Under the pieces are notes generated by a model. That model had not been told where the DNA came from. It was given only the letters and a program-made list of their open reading frames with translations, and ran no database searches. A DNA stretch of 64,000 bases, from the NCBI RefSeq assembly GCF_030690345.1, contig NZ_JAUYGV010000001.1, positions 496,001 through 560,000 of the forward strand, written 5' to 3'. Below are positions 19,007 to 29,347 of the stretch, piece by piece. The DNA comes from Rheinheimera sp. (lineage in GTDB: Bacteria; Pseudomonadota; Gammaproteobacteria; Enterobacterales; Alteromonadaceae). The translations under genes were made by a program, and so were the position numbers. The first letter of the stretch is position 1. Every line of letters starts with the position of its first letter.

Positions 19007-20241
19007 TGCTGGCCTAATACCATGGCCGGTTGTACTTTCGCAGCCCGCCATGCCGGGTACAAGGTAGCCAGTAAGCTCATCACCAGTGCTACGCCTAAAG
19101 TTAAAGCCACGTCCTGCCATTGCAGCAAAGACGGAATAAAGTTAATAAAATAGATACTCGGGTCTAACAGTGAATGGCCCAATACCGAGGTAACAAAGGC
19201 AAACAGCGGTTCAATGTAACTGGCCAGCAGCACCCCGGCGACAGTGCCAATCAGCGCACCTATTAAGCCATTAAGCCAGCCCAGCCACATAAAGGTCAGC
19301 ACTACGGTGGCCGGCGACACGCCCATAGTGAGCAAAATGGCAATATCACCTTCTTTTTCCCGCACTGCCATCACCAGGGTGGCAACAATATTGAAACAGG
19401 CCACCGCAATCACCAGTGCCAGCACCAGATATAAAATGGTTCTTACCATCTGAATATCCTGATATACATGGCCCTGGCTGCGAAACCAGTCCAGCATATA
19501 GACATAATCTTCCGACATCCGGCCCAACTGCCTGGCCATGTACGGTGCCTGAAAAATATCGTTAATCCGAAAGGCAAAGCCCTGCACAGCATCGGGCTCA
19601 AACGCCAGCAATTGTGCCAAATTCGCCATATTCAGCCAAATGTGGCTGTAATCCAGCTGGCCGCCAACAGCAACTATTGCCGTTATCGTTAATGCTGCAG
19701 TGCTGTGGCTGGCAAGCCGGCCATCGTCGGTCAGTTTCGGCAATAACAATTGCACCTGCTCACCGACAGCCACCTGCAATGCATCGGCAATACCCTGCCC
19801 CAGCACCACTTCACCGTCATTTAAACTATCCAGTTGGCCGCTACTGATATAGCTGGCGAAATCACTGATCTGCCGCTCAGATGCAATATCAATACCCCGA
19901 ACCTCAGCAGCTTTAACATTGCTGCCAACGCGCAACATACCATTACTTTTTATATAGGGTGCAACGCCGGCAACACCTTGCACCGTGGCAAACTGCTGTT
20001 GTTTACGTTGCCAGTCATGAATGCTTTGCTGCACCGCTTCCAGCTCTACATGCGGGATCACCGACAACAACCGCTGTTTTAAAGCTTGTTCAAAGCCATT
20101 CATTACCGACAAAGCCAAAATTAATATCGCCACGCCCAGCGCAATGCCGGAGGTAGAACTGGCAGAAATAAAGCGGATAAAACCGCTGCTGTGTCGGGTT
20201 GAACGGTAACGCCGTGCCAGCTGCCAGGCTAAACTAGCCAT
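19003..20241 (-). CDS. lolE: Lipoprotein-releasing system permease LolE
   Basis: One of the two permeases of the LolCDE ABC complex that extracts outer-membrane lipoproteins from the inner membrane. The 412-residue protein has four membrane helices: one near the N-terminus ([21 protein letters not shown]), a large periplasmic domain, and three near the C-terminus in an FtsX-type permease domain. I choose the ATG at 20241, which overlaps the lolD stop by 8 bp; the open frame extends slightly further upstream. Assignment to LolE instead of LolC follows gene order. Confidence 0.93.
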   Translation of the reverse strand: MASLAWQLARRYRSTRHSSGFIRFISASSTSGIALGVAILILALSVMNGFEQALKQRLLSVIPHVELEAVQQSIHDWQRKQQQFATVQGVAGVAPYIKSNGMLRVGSNVKAAEVRGIDIASERQISDFASYISSGQLDSLNDGEVVLGQGIADALQVAVGEQVQLLLPKLTDDGRLASHSTAALTITAIVAVGGQLDYSHIWLNMANLAQLLAFEPDAVQGFAFRINDIFQAPYMARQLGRMSEDYVYMLDWFRSQGHVYQDIQMVRTILYLVLALVIAVACFNIVATLVMAVREKEGDIAILLTMGVSPATVVLTFMWLGWLNGLIGALIGTVAGVLLASYIEPLFAFVTSVLGHSLLDPSIYFINFIPSLLQWQDVALTLGVALVMSLLATLYPAWRAAKVQPAMVLGQH

Positions 20242-20920
20242 GCGCCATCTCCAGGTGGCCGGCACGCATCAGCACGTAGCTGTCCAGCTTTGACGCCAGC
20301 TCCATATCATGGGTCACCACAATAAAACTGGTGCCCAGCTCACGGTTCAGGCTTCGCAGCAACTGATACACTGACTCCGCCGTGTGCTGATCCAAATTAC
20401 CGGTTGGCTCATCAGCCAGCACTAACGCCGGCTCGCCCACCAGAGCCCTGGCAATGGCAACACGCTGGCGCTCACCGCCGCTGAGTTCTGCCGGACGATG
20501 GCCGGCGCGATGCGATAAGCCGACTTTATCCAGCATTACAGCAGCACGCTGCTGCGCTGCAGCTTGCGACAAACCGCGGATTAACAGCGGCATGGCCACA
20601 TTTTCCAGTGCGGTAAAATCCATCAGCAAATGGTGAAACTGATAGATAAACCCCAGCTGTTCATTGCGCAGCGCCGCTTTTTGTTGGGCGCTCAGCTGCT
20701 TAATATCTTTACCCAAAATACTCAGCGCGCCGCTGTCAGCTTGATCCAGAGTACCGAGAATATGCAGTAAAGTGCTTTTACCCGAGCCGGAGCTACCGAC
20801 TATAGCCAGCATATCGCCGCGGTTAATGCACAGATCTACACCATGCAATACATCGGTAACCTGCTGGCCGTCACGATAGCTTTTGCAGATTTTCTCTGCC
20901 GTTAATACATTACTCATCAC
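20234..20920 (-). CDS. lolD: Lipoprotein-releasing system ATP-binding protein LolD
   Basis: ATPase of LolCDE. The 228 residues carry Walker [10 protein letters not shown] (42-50), the Q-loop in FIYQFHHLL, signature [15 protein letters not shown], Walker [12 protein letters not shown] and the H-loop VVTHD. Its start lies inside the last codons of lolC (11-bp overlap) and its end overlaps lolE, so the three are translated as a coupled set. Confidence 0.97.
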   Translation of the reverse strand: MMSNVLTAEKICKSYRDGQQVTDVLHGVDLCINRGDMLAIVGSSGSGKSTLLHILGTLDQADSGALSILGKDIKQLSAQQKAALRNEQLGFIYQFHHLLMDFTALENVAMPLLIRGLSQAAAQQRAAVMLDKVGLSHRAGHRPAELSGGERQRVAIARALVGEPALVLADEPTGNLDQHTAESVYQLLRSLNRELGTSFIVVTHDMELASKLDSYVLMRAGHLEMAHG

Positions 20921-22109
20921 GCAAAATGTCCGCCGGATTAATGCCCACAGCCCGTTTGGCCGGATACCACACCGCCAACACAGTCAGTGCAACAGCACTG
21001 AGCAAAATAAACAAGAGTTGATCAAACTGAATATCTATCGGCAAGATGATACCGGGCGCCAATTGTAAGCCCAGTGCTGCCAACAGCGGGTTTAACTGCC
21101 AACACAACAACACACCTGCCAGAGCGCCAGCTACAGCTCCGGCCACACCGTTACTCAGCCCCTGCACCGCAAACACATTAAACAGTTGCTGATCTGTCAT
21201 ACCAAGAGTTTTTAAAATGGCGATTTCAGCTTGTTTATCGGTAACCATCATCACCAGCGCCGAGACAATATTAAAAGCAGCCACGGCCACTATCAGTAGC
21301 AACATCAGCCACATCATGGCTTTTTCCATTGCCACCGCGGCAAACAATTTACCATGGCTTTGGCGCCAGTCCTGAACCTGCAGGCTGCTGTCGGCCGCTA
21401 ACTGCTGCGCAAATTGCGGTGCAGCAAAAGGCTCATCCAGCGTGATGCGCCACTGCTGTTGCTGTACTGTGCTGCTGAGCAAACGGCTTAAATCATCCAG
21501 CGCCGTTACCGCTATCAGTTTATCCACATCAGAGCCGGTATCTAAAATACCACTAACGGTAAATAAGCGCTGGCGCGGCACCCAACCCATAGGCGTATAA
21601 CTGCCGGCCTGAGGCAGCATAAAGCGCAGTTTATCCCCCACTGACACCTCCAACTGCTCCGCCAGCGCTCTACCCAGCACGACAGCATAGCGCTGCTGTG
21701 CAAATTGTTGCCAGCTGCCGACAATTAACGCTTGCTGCATAAAAGCCGGCAATGCATCGTTAGTGACGCCCTGCAGCAACACGCCGGTGAGTTGCCGGGG
21801 TGATTGCACCAGAGCTTCAGCTTGCAAAAACGGGCTGATTTGCGCCACACCCGGTCGCTGTAATACCTGATGTTGCCAATCGTCCGGGTGATCTGCGTCA
21901 GTGGTCACCACTAAGTGCGGGATCACACCCAAGATGCGTTTCTTCAACTCACCTTCAAAGCCATTCATCACCGAGCTGACAATGGTCAACGCCATTACGC
22001 CCAGGAAAATACCGGCCACAGAAAACAGCGTGATAAAGGAGATAAAGGCATTACCCTTGCGGCTTTGGCTGTAGCGTAAGCCGATAAATAAGCTGACTGG
22101 TAACTGCAT
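20910..22109 (-). CDS. lolC: Lipoprotein-releasing system permease LolC
   Basis: First permease gene of lolCDE. The 399-residue protein has the LolC/E pattern: N-terminal [22 protein letters not shown], then a helix with [20 protein letters not shown], a periplasmic domain, and three C-terminal helices of the FtsX type. The ATG at 22109 is preceded by a purine-rich AAGAATAGG and matches the family start; the open frame continues to 22184 but those residues are not family-like. It is divergent from the PilZ-like gene. Confidence 0.93.
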   Translation of the reverse strand: MQLPVSLFIGLRYSQSRKGNAFISFITLFSVAGIFLGVMALTIVSSVMNGFEGELKKRILGVIPHLVVTTDADHPDDWQHQVLQRPGVAQISPFLQAEALVQSPRQLTGVLLQGVTNDALPAFMQQALIVGSWQQFAQQRYAVVLGRALAEQLEVSVGDKLRFMLPQAGSYTPMGWVPRQRLFTVSGILDTGSDVDKLIAVTALDDLSRLLSSTVQQQQWRITLDEPFAAPQFAQQLAADSSLQVQDWRQSHGKLFAAVAMEKAMMWLMLLLIVAVAAFNIVSALVMMVTDKQAEIAILKTLGMTDQQLFNVFAVQGLSNGVAGAVAGALAGVLLCWQLNPLLAALGLQLAPGIILPIDIQFDQLLFILLSAVALTVLAVWYPAKRAVGINPADILRDE

Positions 22110-22205
22110 CCTATTCTTCAGGACAAGACCTGCGTTAGATGGTAAAGTGGCGACGATGATAGAGATTATTGTTTGTCGTGACAAGCAGCTTGCAAAGGTA
22201 GCGCC

Positions 22206-22817
22206 ATGAATGAGTTAACAGTACAGCAGTTAGCTGATGCCTATCAGGACTATTTCAGCGTTGAACACTGTATCAGCATCAATGCCAAAGCAATTAGCGG
22301 GGCGTTGCCGGACAAAGCCGCGCTGGCAGCAGCTATTCCACCGGCATTTTTACTGGCTTCCGATGCCGGCGGCCTGAACCCTTCAGCCCTGCGATCTTTA
22401 CACCGGCTGGGAGACCTGGCAGAAGAACTGGCCAATTACCTGCAACAACAAGCGCGTAAAATCGATATGCTGCTGCATTACGTATTACGCCAGCAAGATG
22501 ACGCCGCACAACGCTTCGTTACACAAAGCTATGGTGGCAGCGGCTGTTGTTATTTAGCCGACAGCCCGCTGAAACCGCTACAGATAGTTGAATTAAAACT
22601 GTTTTTGGATAACAACGATGGCGCAGTATTTTGCTATGGCCAGGTGTTAAGCTGTGAGCCACAGGCAGAAAAATGGCAGATAAGGGTTGTATTTGCCTGC
22701 ATCAGAGACGAAGATCGTGAGCTGATAGTGCGTGCCAGTTTGCATCAGCAATCCAGACTGTTAAAACAAAAAGCTGAGCAAAAAGCCGAACTGCGGCAAC
22801 ACACTACGCCGGGCTGA
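22206..22817 (+). CDS. PilZ-like domain protein
   Basis: A 203-residue soluble protein whose C-terminal half (about 105-185) looks like a PilZ c-di-GMP-binding beta-barrel: a glycine motif SYGGSG at the place of the usual D/NxSxxG motif, then KPLQIVELKLFL and QIRVVFACIRDEDRELIVR. The canonical RxxxR motif is not obvious, so nucleotide binding is uncertain. The N-terminal half is helical with no known fold recognised. An AAGG ribosome site precedes the ATG. It lies between lolC and mfd. Confidence 0.6.
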   Translation: MNELTVQQLADAYQDYFSVEHCISINAKAISGALPDKAALAAAIPPAFLLASDAGGLNPSALRSLHRLGDLAEELANYLQQQARKIDMLLHYVLRQQDDAAQRFVTQSYGGSGCCYLADSPLKPLQIVELKLFLDNNDGAVFCYGQVLSCEPQAEKWQIRVVFACIRDEDRELIVRASLHQQSRLLKQKAEQKAELRQHTTPG

Positions 22818-22864
22818 ACCGGCAACTACGGTATTCAAGCGTTATTAAGGGTTTGTCGTTTTAC

Positions 22865-25800
22865 ATGGATCTGATCTCCTCTTTACCACAGCTGAAACAA
22901 CCTGCCGACCAGTTACATTGGGGCAATTTACAGGGCGCGGCCCTGCCGCTGGCTATTGCGCAGCTGTTAAAGCAACAAGCCGCGCTTTATTTGCTGCTGG
23001 TGCCGGACACGCCCACAGCGTTGCGGTTGGAGCAGGAATTAAGCGTGTTTTATCAAAGCGAAGATTGCCCGTTGCTCTCGCTGCCCGATTGGGAAACCCT
23101 GCCGTACGACGTTTTCTCTCCGCATCAGGATATTATTTCCCAGCGTTTAAAAACCCTGTATCAACTGCCACGGCTAAAACGTGGTTTGGTGATAGTACCG
23201 GTCAGCACGCTGTTACTGCGCATATGTCATCGCGATTATCTCGAGCAAAACAGCTTTCTGATTAAAAAAGGCCAACAGGTTGATTTAGCTGCACTGAAAC
23301 GTCAGTTAACCGCGGTCGGCTACCGCAGTGTCGACCAGGTAATGGAGCACGGCGAGTTCTCTGCCCGCGGCTCTATACTGGATCTGTACCCTATGGGGGC
23401 GACTACGCCATACCGTATCGACTTTTTTGATAACGACGTTGACGGTATCCGCACCTTTGACCCGGACAACCAACGCAGCCTGGCGCAGGTTAACTATATA
23501 GAGCTGCTACCGGCGCACGAATTCCCGACCGACAAAGCCGCCATTGAGCGCTTTCGCATGGCTTATCGCGAGCGCTTTGCCGCCCGCAATGAAAAAGAAT
23601 CACTGTACCAGCAGGTAAGCCAGGGCATATTGCCGGCCGGTATCGAATACTATCTGCCGCTGTTTACCGAAAAAACCGCCACCTTATTTGATTACTTACC
23701 CGCCGACAGCCGCTGTCTGCTGTTAGGTGATATTGAACACAGTGCAGATAAGTTCTGGCTAGAGCTGAAGCGTCGCTTTGACGACAGAGCCATCGACCTG
23801 CTGCGGCCAATCCTTGGCCCGGCCGAACTGTATTTGCCGGTAGACCAGCTGTTTGCCCGGCTGAAGCAGTATGGTCGTATCCGCTTAAGCCAGGCACAGC
23901 TGAGCGCAAAAGCCGGCCAGGCCAATGCCAATTTAGCCACGTTGCCGGATTTGAGCGTTAACCACCAGCTGAAGAACCCGCTGCAAGCGTTGCAGCAGTT
24001 TATTTTACAATTAAAGCAACAACAGGGCCGTGCGCTGTTTTTTGTTGAAAGTGAAGGCCGGCGTGAAAGCCTGCTGCAGCTGCTGCATAAAGCCGGCATC
24101 CATATTTCGCAATTTGATGACTTAGACGCCTTTAGCCACAGCAAAGACGACCTTGGCATAGTGGTGGGCGCGCTGGAGCAAGGCGCCTTTATTCAGCAAC
24201 CGGCTAAACTGGCGCTGATCAGCGAAAACGAATTATTCGGCCAGAAAATAAGCCAGCGCCGGCGGCGTAAGCGCAGCCAGCAGGTGTCGTCAGACACCGT
24301 GATCCGCAATCTGGCGGAGTTAAGCCCGGGCCAGCCGGTAGTGCATTTACAGCATGGTATCGGCCGCTATCAGGGCTTGCAGCTATTGGATGCCGCCGGC
24401 ATCGTTGCTGAGTTTGTTACCATTGAATATGCCGGCAGCAGTAAGTTATATGTGCCGGTTACCTCGCTACATTTGCTAAGCCGCTACAGTGGCAGCGATA
24501 CCGAGCATGCCCCACTGCATAAGCTGGGTAACGACACTTGGGAAAAATCCAGACGTAAAGCGGCAGAAAAAGTGCGCGATGTCGCCGCCGAGCTGCTGGA
24601 TGTGTATGCCCGACGCGCCGCCCACCAGGGTTATGCTTTTGCGTTGGATGAGCAACAATATCTGGCCTTTGCCGACAGCTTTCCATTTGAAGAAACGGCC
24701 GACCAGCAAGACGCTATCGACGCGGTATTGCGTGATATGCAAAGCCCGCAACCAATGGACCGGCTGGTATGCGGCGATGTCGGCTTTGGTAAAACTGAAG
24801 TGGCGATGCGCGCGGCCTTTGTTGCGGTAAACGACGGCAAACAAGTGGCTATTCTGGTGCCGACCACGCTGCTGGCACAACAGCATTTTGACAATTTTAA
24901 AGACCGCTTCGCCAACTGGCCGGTGCGGGTAGAAGTGCTGTCGCGCTTTGTCAGCCCGAAACAGCAAAAAGCTATTTTGGTGGATGTACAAAACGGTAAA
25001 GTCGACATCCTTATCGGTACACACAAACTGCTGCAGGATGATATCAAGCTGCAGGATTTAGGCCTGCTGATTGTCGATGAAGAGCACCGCTTTGGTGTAC
25101 GGCAAAAAGAGAAAGTTAAAGCGCTGCGTGCCAACATCGATATTTTAACTCTTACCGCCACGCCCATTCCGCGCACGCTGAATATGTCGATGTCCGGTAT
25201 GCGCGACTTATCCATTATCGCCACGCCACCGGCACGGCGGCTGGCAGTAAAAACCTTTGTTCGGCAATACGAACACGGCCTGATCCGGGAAGCGGTAATG
25301 CGCGAAATACTGCGCGGTGGCCAGGTGTACTTTCTGCACAACGATGTCGCCTCTATTGAAAAAGCCGCCGCCGATTTAGCCGAATTACTGCCCGAAGCTA
25401 TGATAGGCATAGCGCACGGCCAGATGCGCGAGCGCGAGCTTGAGCAAATTATGTCGGACTTTTACCACCAGCGCTTTAACGTACTGCTGTGCTCTACCAT
25501 TATTGAGACCGGTATCGACGTGCCCACCGCCAATACTATAGTGATTAACCGCGCCGACAACTTTGGCCTGGCGCAGTTACACCAACTTCGTGGCCGCGTT
25601 GGCCGCTCGCATCACCAGGCTTATGCCTATCTGTTAACACCACCACCGAAACGCTTAACTAAAGATGCGCAAAAGCGTTTAGAGGCTATTGCCAGCCTGG
25701 AAGACTTAGGCGCGGGGTTCGCGCTGGCGACGCACGATTTAGAGATCCGTGGTGCCGGCGAATTATTAGGTGATGAACAAAGCGGCCAGATAGAGTCAGT

Positions 25801-26341
25801 CGGTTTCAGTTTATATATGGATATGCTGGAACAGGCAGTCCAGGCATTGAAAAACGGCCGCGAACCCAGCCTGGATGCGATGCTAAGCCAGCAAACCGAA
25901 ATGGAACTGCGCATACCGGCCCTACTACCCGACAGCTATATTCCGGATGTAAATTTACGCTTATCCTGTTATAAAAAGCTGGCCTCGGCGCAAAGCAGCG
26001 ACGAGCTGGATGAAGTACAGGTAGAATTAATCGATCGTTTTGGTTTATTACCCGATGCGGCTAAAAATCTGGTGGCGCTGTCTGAGTTTAAACTACAGGC
26101 CCAGGCGCTGGGAATTCGCCGTATTGAAGCCAACAATAAAGGCGGCGTGGTGGAATTCGGCGAAAAAACCGCTGTGTCACCGGGGTATATTATTGAGCTT
26201 ATTCAAAAACAATCGCGGGTATTTAAACTCGAAGGTGGGCAAAAGTTGCGTTTTGCTATTGCCTCGAACGACACGGCAGAACGCCTGAGCCTGATAGCCA
26301 ACATGTTGTCTGACTTTGCCCGACATAAGGTAGAAAGATGA
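22865..26341 (+). CDS. mfd: Transcription-repair coupling factor Mfd
   Basis: DNA translocase that removes RNA polymerase stalled at lesions and recruits UvrA. The protein of about 1158 residues has the UvrB-homology N-terminal part (LPDWETLPYDVFSPH), the RNA-polymerase-interacting domain with VHLQHGIGRYQGL, the RecG-like motor with Walker A GDVGFGKTEV (K643) and the DEEH box at 738-741, and the C-terminal TRCF domain. ATG 22865 is used. A TTG twelve bases upstream in frame is possible, and the AAGGG at 22847-22851 fits neither perfectly. Confidence 0.96.
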   Translation: MDLISSLPQLKQPADQLHWGNLQGAALPLAIAQLLKQQAALYLLLVPDTPTALRLEQELSVFYQSEDCPLLSLPDWETLPYDVFSPHQDIISQRLKTLYQLPRLKRGLVIVPVSTLLLRICHRDYLEQNSFLIKKGQQVDLAALKRQLTAVGYRSVDQVMEHGEFSARGSILDLYPMGATTPYRIDFFDNDVDGIRTFDPDNQRSLAQVNYIELLPAHEFPTDKAAIERFRMAYRERFAARNEKESLYQQVSQGILPAGIEYYLPLFTEKTATLFDYLPADSRCLLLGDIEHSADKFWLELKRRFDDRAIDLLRPILGPAELYLPVDQLFARLKQYGRIRLSQAQLSAKAGQANANLATLPDLSVNHQLKNPLQALQQFILQLKQQQGRALFFVESEGRRESLLQLLHKAGIHISQFDDLDAFSHSKDDLGIVVGALEQGAFIQQPAKLALISENELFGQKISQRRRRKRSQQVSSDTVIRNLAELSPGQPVVHLQHGIGRYQGLQLLDAAGIVAEFVTIEYAGSSKLYVPVTSLHLLSRYSGSDTEHAPLHKLGNDTWEKSRRKAAEKVRDVAAELLDVYARRAAHQGYAFALDEQQYLAFADSFPFEETADQQDAIDAVLRDMQSPQPMDRLVCGDVGFGKTEVAMRAAFVAVNDGKQVAILVPTTLLAQQHFDNFKDRFANWPVRVEVLSRFVSPKQQKAILVDVQNGKVDILIGTHKLLQDDIKLQDLGLLIVDEEHRFGVRQKEKVKALRANIDILTLTATPIPRTLNMSMSGMRDLSIIATPPARRLAVKTFVRQYEHGLIREAVMREILRGGQVYFLHNDVASIEKAAADLAELLPEAMIGIAHGQMRERELEQIMSDFYHQRFNVLLCSTIIETGIDVPTANTIVINRADNFGLAQLHQLRGRVGRSHHQAYAYLLTPPPKRLTKDAQKRLEAIASLEDLGAGFALATHDLEIRGAGELLGDEQSGQIESVGFSLYMDMLEQAVQALKNGREPSLDAMLSQQTEMELRIPALLPDSYIPDVNLRLSCYKKLASAQSSDELDEVQVELIDRFGLLPDAAKNLVALSEFKLQAQALGIRRIEANNKGGVVEFGEKTAVSPGYIIELIQKQSRVFKLEGGQKLRFAIASNDTAERLSLIANMLSDFARHKVER

Positions 26342-27414
26342 GTAACACCATTAAATTCTGTTGCCTGGCAGCAGCTATGTTAAGTTGCGCTATAAGTGCA
26401 CAAGAGCAGGAACAACGCTGGTTTGAAGTGGAAATGATTGTCTTCAGTCAAACCCCGGCTACCGCCTTGCAGGAGCAATTTGATACGGTGGTTACCCCGG
26501 TTAAACCCGGCCGCGCCATTGATTTATTAACTTCGCGCTACCAGCCACCACTGAAAAACCTGCTGGCTGAATTACCGCTGTGCCCTGTACCGCAGCAGTT
26601 CAGTATCGAATATGCCGTGCCACAATTAGCCGCCAACCTGCTGTGTATTTTTGAACCCCAGCCTGATGCCTGGCAACAGCGTAACTTGTTCGAGCCGCGC
26701 TTAACCATCAGCACCGTGCCTTATCCGCAGCAAACCGCTGTAGTGATTAGCGGCGACGCCGTGCACCAGAGTGTGCCCTACCTGGCCGAAGCTGAAGCAC
26801 TGCAGCTGGGCGATATCGCTGCTAAAATTCAACGCCAGCCCGGCAACAAACTGCTGTTGCACACCAGTTGGCGCCAGGCGCCGGTTACAGAACGCAGGGC
26901 TATTGCCAGCCGCTGGTTTGCCGGGCAAAACTTAAGCGCTCAGTTTGATTATTGGGGCCAGCCACGCCACCCTGCCGATGTGTTAAACGCCGGAATTACT
27001 GCAGCAGAGCCAGCCGGCAGCGACAACCCGGCCACAGCAAATGAGCTACTGACCAATATTGAGCAATTGTTGCAACAATTAACGGCCAACAACCAGTTAC
27101 CTGAACAACCTGTAGCACCATTGGATATCGTCACAAACAACAGTTTGGCGTTAGCCAGCCTGCCGGACCAGGTATGGCAATTGGATGGCTTGTTCAAACT
27201 GCATTTAGATCATTACCTGTTCGTTAATACCGAATTTAATCTGCGGCTGGCGCAGCAAGATAAGCTGCAAACGGTGTATGTGCGGCAAAGCCGGCGGGTG
27301 ATCAGTGGCGAAATTCATTATCTGGATCACCCTTACCTTGGCATAGTGTTGCAAATTCGTCGGTTTGAGCCACCGCAGGCAGAAGATATTGAGGCTAACT
27401 TGCTAACGGAATGA
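26338..27414 (+). CDS. csiV: CsiV-family periplasmic protein
   Basis: A 358-residue exported protein with a signal peptide (hydrophobic 8-20, cleavage near AISAQ). After it comes RWFEVEMIVFSQ, the family opening of CsiV, which in Vibrio cholerae binds peptidoglycan and helps LpoA activate PBP1A. The C-terminal RRVISGEIHYLDHPYLGIVLQIRRFE block is also typical. The start overlaps the mfd stop as ATGA, and mfd-csiV linkage occurs in related bacteria. The symbol rests on family resemblance. Confidence 0.8.
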   Translation: MSNTIKFCCLAAAMLSCAISAQEQEQRWFEVEMIVFSQTPATALQEQFDTVVTPVKPGRAIDLLTSRYQPPLKNLLAELPLCPVPQQFSIEYAVPQLAANLLCIFEPQPDAWQQRNLFEPRLTISTVPYPQQTAVVISGDAVHQSVPYLAEAEALQLGDIAAKIQRQPGNKLLLHTSWRQAPVTERRAIASRWFAGQNLSAQFDYWGQPRHPADVLNAGITAAEPAGSDNPATANELLTNIEQLLQQLTANNQLPEQPVAPLDIVTNNSLALASLPDQVWQLDGLFKLHLDHYLFVNTEFNLRLAQQDKLQTVYVRQSRRVISGEIHYLDHPYLGIVLQIRRFEPPQAEDIEANLLTE

Positions 27415-27492
27415 TAATTTTCTAATAAAACTATTGCTAAAGCTGCATTAAGTGCCTAAGCTTCTGCCGTCTTTACATCTTTATACAAAACT

Positions 27493-27533
27493 GTACGGGT
27501 AAACAACATGTTATTTTCTTATATTACCCGTAC
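27493..27533. promoter_or_regulatory. Perfect 10-bp inverted repeat before small membrane gene
   Basis: GTACGGGTAA (27493-27502) and TTACCCGTAC (27524-27533) are exact inverted copies with a 21-nt AT-rich centre, so the arms repeat at 31 bp, about three helical turns. No T-run follows. It lies 24 bp before the 27558 gene and may be an operator or a leader hairpin. Confidence 0.5.
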
Positions 27534-27557
27534 CGTATCAGAGCATCACTGAATATT

Positions 27558-27839
27558 ATGAATGAGCTGAATCCAATGCCGGAGTTTACTCCGAAACAGT
27601 ATTTGCTGTTGTTGGCGTTGTTAATACTGGCAACCAGTTGCAGCCCGGTGTTGGGCTGGTTATTTCCCACCCTGGTCGGTACGGTTTGGCTTACTTTTCT
27701 GCCACCTTTGCTTGGTTTATATCAGTTGCTGTTGCTGTTTCGCAGCCTGGGCATCATTAATTTGCCGGGCGTAGCCTGCTACTCAGCCATTCTGGCGCCA
27801 TTATCATTGTTGAGTTTTTATCAGTTTATCCTGCAATAA
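27558..27839 (+). CDS. Small hydrophobic membrane protein, unknown
   Basis: A 93-residue protein that I do not recognise. After a short polar start (PMPEFTPKQY) it is almost entirely hydrophobic, with three likely membrane helices (about 14-34, 37-60 and 72-92). A second ATG at codon 7 could be the start; neither has a clear ribosome site. It is a lone gene between csiV and the GTPase gene, with a perfect inverted repeat just upstream. A cysteine at codon 28 in ATSC is not placed like a lipobox. Confidence 0.55.
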   Translation: MNELNPMPEFTPKQYLLLLALLILATSCSPVLGWLFPTLVGTVWLTFLPPLLGLYQLLLLFRSLGIINLPGVACYSAILAPLSLLSFYQFILQ

Positions 27840-27959
27840 CCCACTCTTTTGCCATTTTTGCGTTATTATAGCGCCCACATACTCTGCACAGCGTCACTAA
27901 GCTTAATATAGCCGGTACCTTGTTGTGTTCATTTTATTCTCGTTAAGGTTTAGCAACGG

Positions 27960-28895
27960 ATGTCGATTAACTGGTTTCCGGGCCATATGCACAAAGCCCG
28001 TAAAGAAATTGCCGAAGTCATGCCGCAGGTTGATATTATTATCGAAATGCTGGATGCCCGTATTCCGTTTTCCAGCGAAAACCCGCTGGTGCCGCAACTA
28101 CGCGGCAATACGCCCTGTATTAAAGTATTAAATAAAGCCGATTTAGCCGACCCGGAATTAACCCGGCGCTGGATTGAGCATTTTGATGCCCAGTCCGGCG
28201 TGAAGGCCATTCCTATCAGCCAACAAAACCCGGAGCAAATCCGCGCCCTGCTGCAACTGTGTAACGACATGCTGCCACAGCGTAATCTGGATATTCGTGG
28301 TGCCCGCGCCATGATCATGGGCATCCCCAATGTCGGTAAATCCACCTTAATTAATACCCTGGCCGGCAGAACTATTGCCAAAACCGGTAATGAAGCCGGT
28401 GTTACCAAGATGCAGCAACGCATTAAGCTGGATAACAATGTGATCCTGACCGACACGCCGGGTTTTCTCTGGCCTAAACTCAGCCCGCCTACCTGTGGTT
28501 ATCGCCTGGCCGTAACCGGTGCCATTAAAGATACCGTGTTCGACTACGCGGACATCGCTATGTTCGCCGCAGATTACCTGCTGCAACGCTATCCGCAGGC
28601 GGTAATGCAACGCTTTGGCTTAACTGAACAACCACAGAACGATCTGGCATTAATGGATGCTATCGGCATCAAGCGCGGCGCTATGCGCAAAGGTGGTATA
28701 GTCGATCTGGAAAAAGCCGGCAGCATTTTAATCACCGAACTGCGCGCCGGTAACCTCGGCCCCATTACACTGGAAACGCCGGAAATGGTGAGCCAGGAGC
28801 AAATTGACGCTAAAGCTGAAGAAGGCGCTAAAGCAAAAGAAAAAGCCGAGCGTGAAGCCGAACGCAAACGCAAAGCACAACGAAAATACCGCTAA
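27960..28895 (+). CDS. Circularly permuted ribosome-biogenesis GTPase (YlqF/RbgA family)
   Basis: A 311-residue GTPase with permuted motif order: G4 NKAD (about 56-59) comes before the P-loop GIPNVGKST (about 121-129) and the DTPG motif. The opening INWFPGHMHKARKEI is the family signature. The Bacillus homologue RbgA matures the 50S subunit at the uL6/bL27 region; the gammaproteobacterial role is inferred. The C-terminus is a charged Lys/Glu-rich coiled coil. The BLUF gene follows after 11 bp. Confidence 0.9.
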   Translation: MSINWFPGHMHKARKEIAEVMPQVDIIIEMLDARIPFSSENPLVPQLRGNTPCIKVLNKADLADPELTRRWIEHFDAQSGVKAIPISQQNPEQIRALLQLCNDMLPQRNLDIRGARAMIMGIPNVGKSTLINTLAGRTIAKTGNEAGVTKMQQRIKLDNNVILTDTPGFLWPKLSPPTCGYRLAVTGAIKDTVFDYADIAMFAADYLLQRYPQAVMQRFGLTEQPQNDLALMDAIGIKRGAMRKGGIVDLEKAGSILITELRAGNLGPITLETPEMVSQEQIDAKAEEGAKAKEKAEREAERKRKAQRKYR

Positions 28896-28906
28896 CAGGA
28901 TTTGAT

Positions 28907-29323
28907 ATGACGCAAAGCGCATTGATGCAACTGGCTTACATCAGCGACTGCCAAAGCGGGATAACCCCTGCCGCAGTGGCCGGTATTCATCAGCAGGCAA
29001 AGCGTAATAATGCGTTAAATAACGTCACCGGGGTATTGCTGACCACCGACAAGCATTTTATGCAATTACTGGAAGGTGAACCACAGCAGGTAGAGCAAAC
29101 CTATCAGCGCATCCGCCAGGATAGCCGCCATACAAATGTGCGACTGATTTTCAGCCGCAATACCACACAGCGTCAGTTCCCAAACTGGCATATGGGGCTA
29201 AAACACAGCCTGGATCAAGCTGAGCATAGCGATCTGTTGGCCATTATTAATATGTACGGCCAGCGCGAACATTTCTCAGACCAACAAGCCGACGCCATCA
29301 ATTTGTTATTCAGTGCCTTATAA
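28907..29323 (+). CDS. BLUF-domain blue-light photoreceptor
   Basis: A 138-residue protein made almost entirely of one BLUF (FAD-binding blue-light sensor) domain. The flavin-site residues are present: Y11 in LAYIS, N35 in KRNNAL and Q53 in FMQLLEG, which together form the photo-switch hydrogen-bond network. The FPNWHMG segment supplies the usual Trp and Met. No output domain follows, so it must signal through a partner protein. AGGA lies about 8 bp before the ATG. It sits 11 bp after the GTPase gene and is probably co-transcribed. Confidence 0.9.
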   Translation: MTQSALMQLAYISDCQSGITPAAVAGIHQQAKRNNALNNVTGVLLTTDKHFMQLLEGEPQQVEQTYQRIRQDSRHTNVRLIFSRNTTQRQFPNWHMGLKHSLDQAEHSDLLAIINMYGQREHFSDQQADAINLLFSAL

Positions 29324-29347
29324 CAACGGCTGTTAAAACCGCTTACT

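Noticed and set aside
22110..22184. Extended N-terminus for lolC
   Set aside because: Extra residues do not resemble LolC; ATG 22109 matches the family start.
24476..25410. Long minus-strand frames inside mfd (182 and 259 residues)
   Set aside because: They lie wholly opposite a clear mfd reading frame, have odd composition and no family motif.
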